From Streptomyces ferrugineus (lineage in GTDB: Bacteria > Actinomycetota > Actinomycetes > Streptomycetales > Streptomycetaceae): a stretch of 64,000 nucleotides of DNA. Numbering within the stretch: the first letter of the stretch is position 1; each line of letters begins with the position of its first letter. The notes beneath the pieces were generated by a model. The model had not been told where the DNA came from. It saw nothing but the letters and a program-made list of their open reading frames with translations, and did no database searches. Positions 33,470-42,627 of the stretch are shown piece by piece. The stretch spans positions 5,022,001 through 5,086,000 of the forward strand of contig NZ_CP063373.1 of the NCBI RefSeq assembly GCF_015160855.1, in the 5' to 3' direction. The translations under genes and the position numbers were made by a program.

Positions 33470-33610
33470 CCTGAGCCGACACCGCGGAGCATCGCCGGGT
33501 CCGTGCGCGGGTCGAGCATGCGATCGGCCGGCTGAAGCACTACAAGATCCTTCGTGACTGCCGGCAGCGCTGCGACGGCCTGCACCACGCCGTCCAAGCC
33601 GTTGCTCACA
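33470..33610 (+). pseudogene. DDE transposase C-terminal fragment
   Basis: Reads AEHRRVRARVEHAIGRLKHY, then KILRDCRQRCDGLHHAVQAV and AHMHNLA. This is the end of a DDE_Tnp_4-type transposase. The remnant at 38395-38930 may carry the missing front part of the same family. Confidence 0.75.
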
Positions 33611-33760
33611 TGCACAACCTCGCGCCCTGGCCGCGTGATCAGAACAGCTGCGGCCAGGCCCTGACCTGCAAAATCACTGCATCCTTCAGCGCGCTTCAGT
33701 CAGCTTGAATGCCGTCGGGCCTGGCACGGAGATGCCGTTCGCGGCAGGGAACGCGGGGCC

Positions 33761-33958
33761 TCACGTCCGCGAAGGCGGGTGCGTCTCCGGTCTGTCCGGC
33801 TCCTCGACATCGGCACGGTGCACACCCGCTCCAGGGTGCCGTCGTCGGCCGTCGATGGAGTGGGCACGTCGTTCGAGTAGCTGGCTCTCGACGAGTTGGC
33901 TGATCACGACGATGGCGTTGGACGGTTCGCAAGCCGTCCGGACGGCCTTCTCCCTCAA
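33761..33958 (-). pseudogene. Possible MarR-family regulator fragment
   Basis: One minus-strand frame reads NAIVVISQLVESQLLERRAH, then SIDGRRR, which resembles the recognition helix and wing of MarR regulators. The frame fails before and after. It lies divergent to the MBL remnant at 34169, with an inverted AT-rich element between, so the site may once have been a MarR-controlled divergent promoter. Confidence 0.35.
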
Positions 33959-34116
33959 GCCATCAAGCCGGTCAACTCATAGCGCGGAGACCTACCCGAC
34001 GCTCAGCCCGAGGCTTGCTCGCCCGCCTGTGCTGCCGCACATGGCTCTGCGCGTCCAACTCGTGCACCAGCATCCGGCATCGCCGTCAGCCCGAGTGTGG
34101 CAATCTGCTTCGAGGC

Positions 34117-34156
34117 ATGATAGTTATGATTTAAGCTTTTCAGGTCGCAACTAGAT
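34117..34156. promoter_or_regulatory. AT-rich inverted element before the MBL remnant
   Basis: ATGATAGTTAT and AACTAGAT, 21 bases apart, match the element at 37124-37164 (22 bases apart). Preceding bases also match (GGCAATCTGCTTC against GGCAATCTCCTTC). A likely operator or promoter shared by descent. Confidence 0.6.
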
Positions 34157-34168
34157 GGACGTCAGCTC

Positions 34169-34610
34169 ATGACAGACACGAAACCGCACCTGGACGAGCC
34201 GCTACGCCGCCCCGTCGGCGCTGCGCTCGTCCTCGGCGACACCAAGCTGAGCTACCTCCCGGGCGGCATGGGCACACTCAAGGCCCGGCCCTGGCCGCCC
34301 AAGCCCACCGACGAGTTCTGGGCGCAGCACCCCGAGTACCTCATGGCGTGCGGGGCCCTGGTCACAGCGCCGGACACCGCACGTACGTCATCAACGCCGG
34401 GGGCAGCAAGCCATCGCCCGCCGCGACGCCTTCCACCCCCCCCCCATCCAGATCGCCCACCCGCTCCGAGAATGCGTCGCCGACCACAATCCACCACCCT
34501 GAACCACAGCCCCGTCCCCGCACTCGCCGAACCCGGCACCGCCGGATTCGGCATCCACTTCGCCGGAGTTGCTTCGGTCACGTCCCATCGAAGACCTACC
34601 GACCTGACAG
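34169..34610 (+). pseudogene. MBL-fold hydrolase remnant
   Basis: Starts with a plausible ATG, and its N-terminus matches the MBL gene at 23118: LGDTKLSYLPGGMGTLKARP against LGDTKLSYVPDGHATMNARM. An internal deletion removes the metal motif. After a frameshift, GHSAGHRTYVINAGG matches GHSPGHTSYVIDAGG. A third frame ends with TAGFGIHFAG, matching TIGFGVHFAD. Confidence 0.88.
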
Positions 34611-34712
34611 CTTCTCGGTGCCTGAACCGAGCCCAGCAGCACACCTGCACGCGCGGGAGACGGTCCCGCCAGCAGTGTCCGATCAAGAATCATTACTGGA
34701 AGGAGTTGTTCC

Positions 34713-35843
34713 ATGGATGTCAGTGAGGCTTTGGACCTGGCCTTGGAGCGGGGGGAGACAGGGATCCACGCGGCCGCCTACGTCGGCGGGGAGTTGATAG
34801 TGGATGTCCGGGCGGGAACGGTGGCCGACCGGGCTGGAGCGGCGGCCGTGGACGAAGCGACGCTGTTTCCCATCTTCTCGGTGACCAAGGCGGTGACGGC
34901 GACCGCGGTCCATTTGCAGGCCGAGCGAGGCCTGCTCGACTACGACGCGCCTGTCGCCGCCTACTGGCCGGAGTACGCGGCCAACGGCAAGGAGGCGGTG
35001 ACCATTCGCCATGTCCTGACTCACCGGGCGGGCGTTCCGCAGATGCCGCTCGACATCACCCCCGACCGGCTGGGTGACTGGGACTGGATCGCCGGACGCC
35101 TCGCCGAGGTGAAGCCGTGGCAGGCGCCGGGGACGGCGAACGCGTACATGCCGTATTCCTTCGGCTGGATCCTGGGGGAGGTTGTGCGGCGGACGGACCC
35201 GGTCGACCGTTCCTTCGCCGAGTTCGTGCAGCAGGAGATCTGCCAGCCCCTCGGAGTCGAGAACTTCTGGCTGGGCATCCCGGAGGGGTTCGAGGCTCGC
35301 GTCGTCGAGCTCCACAGCTACGACGACTTGCCGATGCCCGAGAAGGGGACGCTGCGGTACGAGGCCGTCCCGCCGCTCGTGCCCTTCACCCCTGCCACCT
35401 ACAACCGTCCCGAGGTACACCAAGCGGTCATCCCGGGAGCCGGCGGCATCACCGACGCCAGGTCTGTGGCACGCATCTTCTCGCTCCTCGCCAACCGGGG
35501 CGAGGTCGACGGCGTACGGCTGCTCTCCGAGAAGCGCGTCCTGGCCTGGCTGGAACCCTCTGACGACATGGGTGGCTACGACGCGACGAACGGGGGACCG
35601 GGCAACCCCACAGGGGTGGGCGGCTATGCGCTCAATGTGGACCCGTTCATGACACCCGGCGGCGGGGGCAAGCGAGTGCTCAGCCAGGCCGGCGCCGGCG
35701 GGTCGGTGGGCTGGGCCGATGTGGACACAGGCATCTCCATAGCGATCTGCCACAACCGCATGTTCGTCCCCTTCCCCACCGCCGACCCTCCGTTCGCACC
35801 CCTGGGCGACGCCCTCTATGAAGCCGCGATGGCAGCGCGCTAA
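34713..35843 (+). CDS. Serine hydrolase, class C beta-lactamase/esterase fold
   Basis: A 376-residue cytoplasmic (no signal) member of the beta-lactamase-like serine hydrolases, closer to EstB-type esterases than to true beta-lactamases. The SxxK nucleophile motif is FSVTK near residue 57. The second motif Tyr is in NAYMPYSFGW near residue 145, and the third-motif region is LSQAGAGGSVGW near residue 330. AAGGAG stands seven bases before the ATG. It probably hydrolyses small esters or amides. It stands just after the MBL remnant and is transcribed alone. Confidence 0.87.
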   Translation: MDVSEALDLALERGETGIHAAAYVGGELIVDVRAGTVADRAGAAAVDEATLFPIFSVTKAVTATAVHLQAERGLLDYDAPVAAYWPEYAANGKEAVTIRHVLTHRAGVPQMPLDITPDRLGDWDWIAGRLAEVKPWQAPGTANAYMPYSFGWILGEVVRRTDPVDRSFAEFVQQEICQPLGVENFWLGIPEGFEARVVELHSYDDLPMPEKGTLRYEAVPPLVPFTPATYNRPEVHQAVIPGAGGITDARSVARIFSLLANRGEVDGVRLLSEKRVLAWLEPSDDMGGYDATNGGPGNPTGVGGYALNVDPFMTPGGGGKRVLSQAGAGGSVGWADVDTGISIAICHNRMFVPFPTADPPFAPLGDALYEAAMAAR

Positions 35844-36150
35844 GCACGCGTGACAGCCACGCCGGACGGCAAACGCGCCGAGAACCAAGAGCGCGAAGCC
35901 GCTGTCCGAGCCATGGATCGACCCGGCTCGCGGGTACACCGCCCAGGGGTCAGCGACGCCGGAACCCGCCCTGGGTTGGCCAGTGCGGCTCTGCCAGCCC
36001 GGCGGTAGCGAAAGAGACGCTCTCAAAAATCGCCCGAATTTTCCGGTCCGGTACATATCGGGCATCTCATAGGCGAATTCCGGAGCCGCTCTCTCGCGGT
36101 GCTCACGCAGCACACCACGGATTCACTAATTGAGAAAGGGAAGAAAGAAA
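35844..36150. other. Promoter region of the NTF2-like gene
   Basis: About 300 bases. The last 150 are unusually AT-rich for this genome (AAAAATCGCCCGAATTTT, and GGTACATATCGG with a possible -10), ending in the purine-rich GAAAGGGAAGAAAG ribosome site. No gene seen. Confidence 0.4.
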
Positions 36151-36630
36151 ATGACTGACAAACTGGAAGACACGGTCCGCCAGACAGCCGACCGCATGGC
36201 CATTACCGAACTGATCTACCGGTACGCCCACGGGCACAACCACAACGACGCCGAGGCTATGAACTCCTGTTTCACCGAGGACGCGGTCTTCGTGATGGAC
36301 GGAGGAGAGCCTCGGCGAGTGAGCGAACTCGGACTGGGAACCCCCCAGGCTCCCGCGACCCTCAGGAAGGCGACCGGTCTCGACCACATCGACACGGCCA
36401 CCACTTCCATGACCAATGTGAGTGTCGACCTGCAGGATGACACCGCCACCGTCGAGAGCATGGCACTGACCACCCTCGCCGGGCAGCGAGACGGAATGCC
36501 GGCAATCCGCTGCCGGGGAATCCGCCTCCATGACGACGTAGTCCGTCGCGACGGGGAATGGAAACTCGCCCGTCGCAGTCACGATCTGCTGTGGGCGTTC
36601 GAGCCGACACCGGCGGCCGCGGGCGAGTAG
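36151..36630 (+). CDS. NTF2-like/SnoaL-type protein
   Basis: A 159-residue protein of the NTF2-like superfamily (SnoaL_4-like). The N-terminal helices ADRMAITELIYRYAHGHNHN and DAEAMNSCFTEDAVF are the family hallmark. A sheet follows with TSMTNVSVDLQDDTATVESM and ends RDGEWKLARRSHDLLWAFEP. Members act as hydroxylating dioxygenase small subunits, cyclases, dehydratases or binding proteins; the role here is unknown. The ATG is fixed by homology and the GGGAAGAAAG site. A strong terminator follows. Confidence 0.82.
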   Translation: MTDKLEDTVRQTADRMAITELIYRYAHGHNHNDAEAMNSCFTEDAVFVMDGGEPRRVSELGLGTPQAPATLRKATGLDHIDTATTSMTNVSVDLQDDTATVESMALTTLAGQRDGMPAIRCRGIRLHDDVVRRDGEWKLARRSHDLLWAFEPTPAAAGE

Positions 36631-36665
36631 TCACGCCCCATCTTGCGGTCGCGGCAAGGAGTTAC

Positions 36666-36692
36666 CAGCGGCGGGCCTACGGCCCGCCGCTG
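36666..36692 (+). terminator. Terminator after the NTF2-like gene
   Basis: CAGCGGCGGGCC, TAC, GGCCCGCCGCTG: perfect 12-bp stem with a three-base loop, 36 bases past the stop. Confidence 0.9.
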
Positions 36693-37123
36693 CGCGTTGA
36701 GCAAGGAGACTGCGTCGCTTGAAGTCACGGTGCCGTATCCGCCAACGGCATCCGCTGCCCGACGCCTCTACCTGTGGAGGCAGCGGCGGGCGAGGGCTCA
36801 CCGCGACAGGGCCTGGAGTGCGCCCTGCCCCTGCTGAGGCAGGGCGGCCCAGCAGGATTGCCCCTTGTGGGCCGGAAGCTCCTCCCGGTGTTCGGCGCCT
36901 TCGGGGTGAGCATGCGCCGCCCCCTTCAAGATCATCAACTCGGCGCGCCTCGACTCGCACAGCACAGAGGCCGACTCGATCATGAGACAAGCTGGCACAC
37001 CCTCGCGCCACTGCGCGCAGCTCCGCGCGCCCGGCTCACGCACCGGCTCACCCAGCCCCCAGCCCATTCCCCAGCCCTGTGAGCCCGACATCACCGGTCA
37101 CGCCTGGCAATCTCCTTCAGGCT
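36693..37123. other. Gap with no confident gene
   Basis: About 430 bases. On the minus strand an AAGGAG site at about 37115 precedes a GTG that opens only a short frame, which may be the dead start of a divergent regulator. No family recognised. Confidence 0.35.
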
Positions 37124-37164
37124 ATGATAGTTATTAGATGAACCATTCGGGATCATAACTAGAT
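37124..37164. promoter_or_regulatory. AT-rich inverted element before the MBL gene
   Basis: TAGTTAT (37128-37134) and ATAACTA (37155-37161) are perfect reverse complements. The wider element matches 34117-34156. A MarR-type operator or divergent promoter is likely. Confidence 0.6.
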
Positions 37165-37285
37165 CGGGCCGAGGGGCTCCGCCTCCTTCGGGCTTCCGCA
37201 TCGACACCCTCGCGCTCGGCAACAGGCTCAGTTCATCCAGGACAGCGTGGGCCGACCTCTCGTCACCCGGTAAAGGAGTTCGCAC

Positions 37286-38170
37286 ATGAAACTGCTCAGG
37301 ACTACGACCCATCGAGCAACGCCGGCACGTATCGGCAGGCCGGTCAGTTCGTCGGCCATGGAGGCTGTGATCGACCAGCCGGGGCCGATCGAGCTCAAGA
37401 CGGTCGGTACGGACTGGGAGGCCAATCTTTCGGGACTGCTCAATCTGAAGGATCCCAAGGCCGTCAAGGCGGGGCTGAAGGAGCGCAAGGAGCCGATCAA
37501 GATCTACACCCATGTCGTACGGCATCCCACACAGGGTTTCTTCATGGTGGACACGGGTGTCTCACAGCAGCTTGTGGAGGATCCCGCCGGCGTGGGGGTC
37601 GAATGGGTACTGAGGAAGTACGGCGGCATCGACAAGATGCATGCCCGGCCGAGCACTGCGGAGATCATCGCAGCAGAAGGAGTTCCCCTGGACGGGGTCT
37701 TCATGACCCACCTCCACCTCGATCACGTCACCGGACTGCCGGACATCGCAAAGGATGTCCCGATCTACACGGGCGCCGATGAAGCGGAGGCATCGCTCTT
37801 TTTGAACCTGTTCGCCCAGGGGACGAACAACCACCTCCTGGAGGGAAGGCCCCCGCTCCAGGAACTCGAGTTCACGAAGGACCCGGACGGAAGGTTCGAA
37901 GGGGTGAACGACGTCTTCGGTGACGGCTCGCTCTTCGCGATCCTGACCCCGGGACACACCAAGGGACATCTCGCTTTCGTCGCCCGCACGACGACAGGTC
38001 CGGTACTCATGACCGGTGACGTGTCCCACACACGCTGGGGCTGGGAGAACGACGTCGAGCCGGGAACCTTCCTCGCCGACCGGCAGCCCAGCCGTGAGAG
38101 CCTGCTCAAGTTGAAGGCGCTGAGCAGGCGTCACCCGCGCATGACTGTGAAGTTGGGCCACCAGCCCTGA
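37286..38170 (+). CDS. MBL-fold hydrolase, AHL-lactonase-like group
   Basis: A 294-residue metallo-beta-lactamase-fold enzyme. The metal motif is MTHLHLDHVTGL near residue 145, with TPGHTKGHLAFV, LMTGDVSHTRWGW and a final KLGHQP. Overall it resembles the N-acyl homoserine lactonase branch, which opens lactone rings, but the substrate is unproven. The start is the ATG at 37286 with AAAGGAG upstream. The N-terminal 40 residues are less conserved. The inverted AT-rich element upstream suggests regulated expression. Confidence 0.88.
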   Translation: MKLLRTTTHRATPARIGRPVSSSAMEAVIDQPGPIELKTVGTDWEANLSGLLNLKDPKAVKAGLKERKEPIKIYTHVVRHPTQGFFMVDTGVSQQLVEDPAGVGVEWVLRKYGGIDKMHARPSTAEIIAAEGVPLDGVFMTHLHLDHVTGLPDIAKDVPIYTGADEAEASLFLNLFAQGTNNHLLEGRPPLQELEFTKDPDGRFEGVNDVFGDGSLFAILTPGHTKGHLAFVARTTTGPVLMTGDVSHTRWGWENDVEPGTFLADRQPSRESLLKLKALSRRHPRMTVKLGHQP

Positions 38171-38394
38171 GCCCGGATTGCTGCGATATTCAGCGGGCGA
38201 GCGGGCCCGTAATACCAGACGCCCTTTGTGCGGCATGAGAGAAGCAGCAGTCTGAGGTCCGTCCTGTAACGGCTGGCCGGATGCCGTGATCTCGCTGTGT
38301 CCGTGTGATCACCGCGTCGGGGGTCGCCCTGGACCGCCCCGTCCGCTGGACCGAGCCCAGCAGTTCGGCAAGTCGGCCACCGCGTTACGACACG

Positions 38395-38930
38395 AAAGTA
38401 CGGTTCCGAGTTGCAAAGGGCAGGCTATGGAGCCTGCCCTTGCAGCACCGGGTTCTGCTGCTCACCGCCTGCTGGCAGACGAACCTGACGCTGTGCCAGC
38501 TCGCCTCGCTGTTCAGGGTGTCCAAGTCTCTTCCGCCCGGATCCTCAACCCTTTCGGGCCGTTACCCGCCCTGCGGGAACGCACGCGGTTCCGCAAGAAG
38601 ACCGTGCTGACTGCGGACGGCACCCTGATCCCCACCTGTGATCACACGGTTCGCCGAGCAGTCGAAGAACCATCGGTGCTCCGCGGGCCGCTGGGTCGTC
38701 ATCGACGCCGACACTCACTCGTCGCCGCCGGCAAACAGTCCCCGGTGACCGCGACGACCGCAGGGAGAGGGAACAGTCCGGTGCCAGATCCGTCGTCCGC
38801 ACGACGGTGACAGCCGCCGACGGCGGGTTGCCGAGGCGTCGGCCCAGTCATCCCGCACCGACGGAAACCAGACCAGAGCCGCCCCCGGTCCCGCAAGAGG
38901 AACAACGCCTCCGACTCCACTCCCTGGGCC
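38395..38930 (+). pseudogene. DDE_Tnp_4-type transposase remnant
   Basis: Frames give LPLQHRVLLLTACWQTNLTL, CQLASLFRVSKS, FRKKTVLTADGTLIPTCDHT, SRWVVIDADT and VIPHRR. This is the helix-turn-helix and first catalytic segment of an IS5-group transposase. Several frameshifts break it. The C-terminal piece of this family lies at 33470. Confidence 0.8.
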
Positions 38931-39016
38931 CCTGACCGGTCTTCATGCGAATCGCACCAGGCCGGTCGGCGGCATCTCAAGCCCTACGAGAGTGCAACGA
39001 AACACAGAGGAGCATC

Positions 39017-40009
39017 ATGGACAAGTCCTTCCGGCTCGCCGCGGCGATCGCCGCGACGGCGGCCGTCCTCGTCTCGGCACCCGCCGCGTCCGCGGGGACG
39101 CGAGGCGCGCACGACGGACCGGTCGTCAGCCACATCAAGACCACGGTCGCGTTCGACTACGCGGCCGGAGAGTCGGCCGAGAACATCACGGTCAACCCTG
39201 ACGGCTCAACGACCATCTCCATGGTCGGCATCACCGCGGGCAAGCCCCCGAAGCTGGAGCGCATCAGCCCCACCGGGCACCGCACCGTACTCGTCACAGG
39301 CCAGGCGGGCGATACGATCCTCGGCAACACCCGAGGCCCCGACGGCACCGTCTACTACAACGTGATGTCCTCCGACGCCTCCCGGGCCGGCATATGGGCG
39401 CTGGCTCCCGGCGGCAAGCCCCACCGCATCGCGGCCCTGCCCACCAACAGTCTCCCCAACGGCCTGGCCATCGACCCGGCCGGGCGCACCGTGTACGCCG
39501 CCGACAGCAACAGCGGCACCATCTGGGCCGTTCCGTCCTCCGGTGGCACGGCCACCGCATGGCTGACGGACGCCGCCCTCGCCCCCGTGCCGTCGGCGCC
39601 TCAGCCGATCGGCGCGAACGGGCTCCGTTTCCACAACGCCGCCCTGTGGGTCTCCAACACCAACCACGGCACGCTGATGCGCGTCCCGGTCACCACCGCC
39701 GGCAAGCCCGGCCGGATCCACGTCGTCTCCAGCCACGTCGCCGGCATCGATGACTTCGCCTTCCTCAGTACTCGCTCCGATGTGGTCGTCGCCGCAGTGA
39801 ACTTCCGGAACGAGGTCGTCGTGGTCTACCCGGACGGGACCGCTCGGACCGTGCTGACCAGCGCGGACGGCCTCAACAACCCCACCGCCACCGCGATACG
39901 CGGACGGTGCCTCTACATCACCGACGCCGGCTTCAGCGCCCCCAACGCCCCGAAGCTGCAGCAAGGGAAGATCAACATCTCGGCTCTGCTCAGCGCAGCA
40001 CACTCCTGA
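39017..40009 (+). CDS. Secreted SMP-30/NHL-like beta-propeller protein
   Basis: A 330-residue exported protein with a signal peptide (FRLAAAIAATAAVLVSAPAA, cleavage near ASA-GT). Repeating blades follow: GPDGTVYYNVMSS, PNGLAIDPAGRTVYAADSNS, GANGLRFHNAALWVSNTNHG and LNNPTATAIRGRCLYITDAG. The pattern fits SMP-30/gluconolactonase or NHL-type propellers. Family members are lactonases or binding proteins; the metal-site residues cannot be confirmed by eye. The ATG at 39017 has AGAGGAG immediately upstream. Transcribed alone. Confidence 0.82.
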   Translation: MDKSFRLAAAIAATAAVLVSAPAASAGTRGAHDGPVVSHIKTTVAFDYAAGESAENITVNPDGSTTISMVGITAGKPPKLERISPTGHRTVLVTGQAGDTILGNTRGPDGTVYYNVMSSDASRAGIWALAPGGKPHRIAALPTNSLPNGLAIDPAGRTVYAADSNSGTIWAVPSSGGTATAWLTDAALAPVPSAPQPIGANGLRFHNAALWVSNTNHGTLMRVPVTTAGKPGRIHVVSSHVAGIDDFAFLSTRSDVVVAAVNFRNEVVVVYPDGTARTVLTSADGLNNPTATAIRGRCLYITDAGFSAPNAPKLQQGKINISALLSAAHS

Positions 40010-40563
40010 CACAGGCAGGCCGGTGAACGTCGTTCGGCCCGCCCGGTCCGGCCGCCCCTCGCCGCGGTGCTCAACTGCGTGACGGCCGTGTCATGCCGGC
40101 CGGGCGGCCCGAGTGGCTCGCCCTCCAGGTGCGCACCGCCGTGACGGCTCTCGCCTCGCAGCCCTTCCTCATCGCCGCTTCGCTGCCGGTTCGATGGCTG
40201 GAAGCCCGGCGGAATCATAGTTCTGCTGAGCCTGCTGTTCATCGCGATACGGGTCCTTGACGCGGGTGTGCTGCTCAAAGCCTCTGCTCGGCCGCCCAGC
40301 AGGCGGACAGACTCAGCGTGACCGCCCTCGGCAGTTCCGTTACCGAGGCGAACCGGGTGAGCCGCGTCACCGACCGCCTGGCCGGTCGCGCAGCCGCCGC
40401 ATGTGGGGTGGCTGCCGGGTGCGGGGTCGGCCGTTCGGTCGAGGACGGTGTTCGTTCTCTGGCCGTTCGGCCGAGGCGGCGCCGGCCGGGGTGATCGGAG
40501 AGTGGGGCACGGCCCCGTCGCCCTTCCTGTCCGCAGCCGTCCATACCCGCGAAGGACGCTTCC
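40010..40563. other. Gap with no recognised gene
   Basis: About 550 bases with several overlapping open frames but no consistent family match. The last 60 bases hold the ribosome site of the next gene. Possibly decayed coding DNA. Confidence 0.35.
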
Positions 40564-42102
40564 ATGCCCCGTACCGCCCGCGTAGTCGCTCTGGCCGCCG
40601 CAGGCCTGCTCGCCGCCCTCGCCGTACCCCTCGCCGAGGGCGCGACCACGTCCACCGCCCCGCCCGCGGCCGCCGACCACCCTGCCTCTCTCGACCGGTA
40701 CTACCGCCAGCACCCGACCTGGCGCCGGTGCGACACCGACACCCCCGCCTCCTACCAGTGCGCCACCATCACCGTCCCCGTCGACTACGCGCACCCCGAC
40801 GGCCAGACGCTCCACCTGCGGATCTCACGGATACGCACCAGCACCCCGGGCAAGCGGCACGGCGTCCTGCTGTCCAACCCCGGCGGCCCCGGGAGCACGG
40901 GCCTGGGAGACCCCGTGCAGCTCAAGGACACCCTGTCCAAGAGCGTCCTGCAGCGGTACGACCTGATCGGCTTCGACCCACGCGGCCTGGGCACCAGCAG
41001 CCCACTGCACTGCGGTATGACCGAGGACGAAGCGGACTCCTCAGAGCCCTACCGCCCCTACCGGGCCGCCACCTTCGCCAAGGAAACCGCGCGCGCCCGT
41101 GACATCGCCGCCAAGTGCACCACCCGCAACGGCAGCCGGCTGCTGCCGCACATCAACACCCGCAACGCCGCGCGGGACATGGACGTCATCCGTGGCGTGC
41201 TGGGCGAGCGGAAGCTCTCCTACCTCGGCTGGTCCTACGGCACCTATCTCGGCGCCGTCTACACCCAGCTCTTCCCCCGGCACAGCGACCGCATGGTCCT
41301 CGACAGCGCGGTCGACCCGAACCGGTTCGGCAGGGGCCTCGGCCTGGCCATGGCGGCCGGCGCCGAACCCGTGTTCAAGGACTGGAGCCGGCTGATCGCC
41401 CGCCGCGAGAGCACCTACCACCTCGGCGACACACCCGCGAAGGTCCGCGCCGCCTTCCGCCAGCTCGTCGCGCGCGCCGACCGCACCCCGCTGCTCTACC
41501 AGGGCGACGACCCCGAACACCAGGGCCGGGCCCTCACCGGTGCCGACATCCGTTCCTGGCTGCGCTGGTCCTTCGGCGCCGACCCCGACCAGGCCGCCCG
41601 CGACGTCGCCGCCCTCCGCAAGTCCCGCCCCGCCCCCCGCACGGCACGCCCGGACACCAGCGCCGCGGGCACGGCGGACGACAACAGCGTCGGCCTGTAC
41701 TGGGCGATCACCTGCGGCGACAACACCGCGTCCTGGCCCCGTGATCCGGCCCGCTACCAGCGTGACGCCCAACGCGAGAGCGCCCGCCACCCCCTCTACG
41801 GAGACTTCGCCGCCAACATCACCCCGTGCGCCTTCTGGCCCCGCGGCGCGGAACCGGCCACCCACATCGACAACACGGTCGGCGCCCTCGTCGTACAGAA
41901 CCAGTGGGACCCCCAGACCCCGCTGTCCGCGGGCCGTGCCATGCACCACGCCCTGCACGGCTCCCGAATGGTGCAGGTCCGCGGCGGCCGCGGCCACGCC
42001 GTCTACGCCCTCCCCGGCGCCCCCGCCTGCGTCACCCGCACCGTCGACGCCTACCTCACGGACGGGCGTCTGCCGGCGGGCGACGTCACGTGCGGTTCCT
42101 GA
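40564..42102 (+). CDS. Secreted TAP-like alpha/beta hydrolase
   Basis: A 512-residue paralogue of the hydrolase at 13699. A signal peptide (ARVVALAAAGLLAALAVPLA) precedes GVLLSNPGGPGSTGL, YDLIGFDPRGLGTSSP and nucleophile elbow YLGWSYGTYLGAVY. The C-terminal TAP-like domain has VVQNQWDPQTPLSAGRAM (acid) and VRGGRGHAVYAL (His). Probable extracellular aminopeptidase. AAGGA lies before the ATG. It precedes the catabolic island but is separated by 500 bases. Confidence 0.88.
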   Translation: MPRTARVVALAAAGLLAALAVPLAEGATTSTAPPAAADHPASLDRYYRQHPTWRRCDTDTPASYQCATITVPVDYAHPDGQTLHLRISRIRTSTPGKRHGVLLSNPGGPGSTGLGDPVQLKDTLSKSVLQRYDLIGFDPRGLGTSSPLHCGMTEDEADSSEPYRPYRAATFAKETARARDIAAKCTTRNGSRLLPHINTRNAARDMDVIRGVLGERKLSYLGWSYGTYLGAVYTQLFPRHSDRMVLDSAVDPNRFGRGLGLAMAAGAEPVFKDWSRLIARRESTYHLGDTPAKVRAAFRQLVARADRTPLLYQGDDPEHQGRALTGADIRSWLRWSFGADPDQAARDVAALRKSRPAPRTARPDTSAAGTADDNSVGLYWAITCGDNTASWPRDPARYQRDAQRESARHPLYGDFAANITPCAFWPRGAEPATHIDNTVGALVVQNQWDPQTPLSAGRAMHHALHGSRMVQVRGGRGHAVYALPGAPACVTRTVDAYLTDGRLPAGDVTCGS

Positions 42103-42565
42103 GACCGGCCTCCCACGGCGCGGCTCTCGGGACGATGTACAAGGCGCGCGGCGGAGGAAGGGCTGATCGGCTGCGGAACTCAGCGTTCGCTCCGTTCCCA
42201 TGATGCGTCCGGCCGGGTGGTGTGCGCGTCGGCAGAGAGCCAGCACGTACACCACGTGTCCGGAGCCGGAGACGGCCCCGGGGTATTGGTGGTCAGTCAG
42301 GTGGTGCCGGGCGGGCGGGTTGAGCGGTGTGGCGGGGACGGTGGTGATGACTTGCACGGCGATGCCCGGTGCCGTCCTGGCGAGGGCCCGGCGAGGGCGT
42401 GATGGCGTGGCCGCCGTCCTGGCCTGGAGGCGTCATGGAAGCACTCTTCGCCACGGCTCGCGGCCCGTCCACGGCACGCCGTAGGAATATATAGCAGATG
42501 ATACATAAGAGGCCATGCCGGATCGCCGGGTTCCCCAAGGCCGCAGCACCCGACCACTCCACCCC
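42103..42565. other. Gap upstream of the amidase
   Basis: Roughly 460 bases without a gene. Near its end, TATAGCA-GA-TGATACA at 42490-42505 is a weaker relative (5 of 7 arm positions pair) of the amidase operator and may be a second site. Confidence 0.4.
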
Positions 42566-42595
42566 TTGACTCTACTCACTCGGGGCGTTCATATA
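42566..42595 (+). promoter_or_regulatory. Putative amidase promoter
   Basis: TTGACT (42566-42571) and CATATA (42590-42595) are separated by 18 bases. The -10 lies inside the palindrome at 42589-42610, so a repressor bound there would block RNA polymerase. Confidence 0.55.
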
Positions 42596-42610
42596 GCAAC
42601 TGCTACATGA
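42589..42610. promoter_or_regulatory. Palindromic operator at the amidase promoter
   Basis: TCATATAGCA, AC, TGCTACATGA: arms pair at 9 of 10 positions. Related palindromes with the same 2-base spacer lie at 44708 and 50125 within the island. The likely ligand is the TetR regulator encoded at 52272. Confidence 0.7.
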
Positions 42611-42627
42611 CGAGTGAGGGAGTTGCC

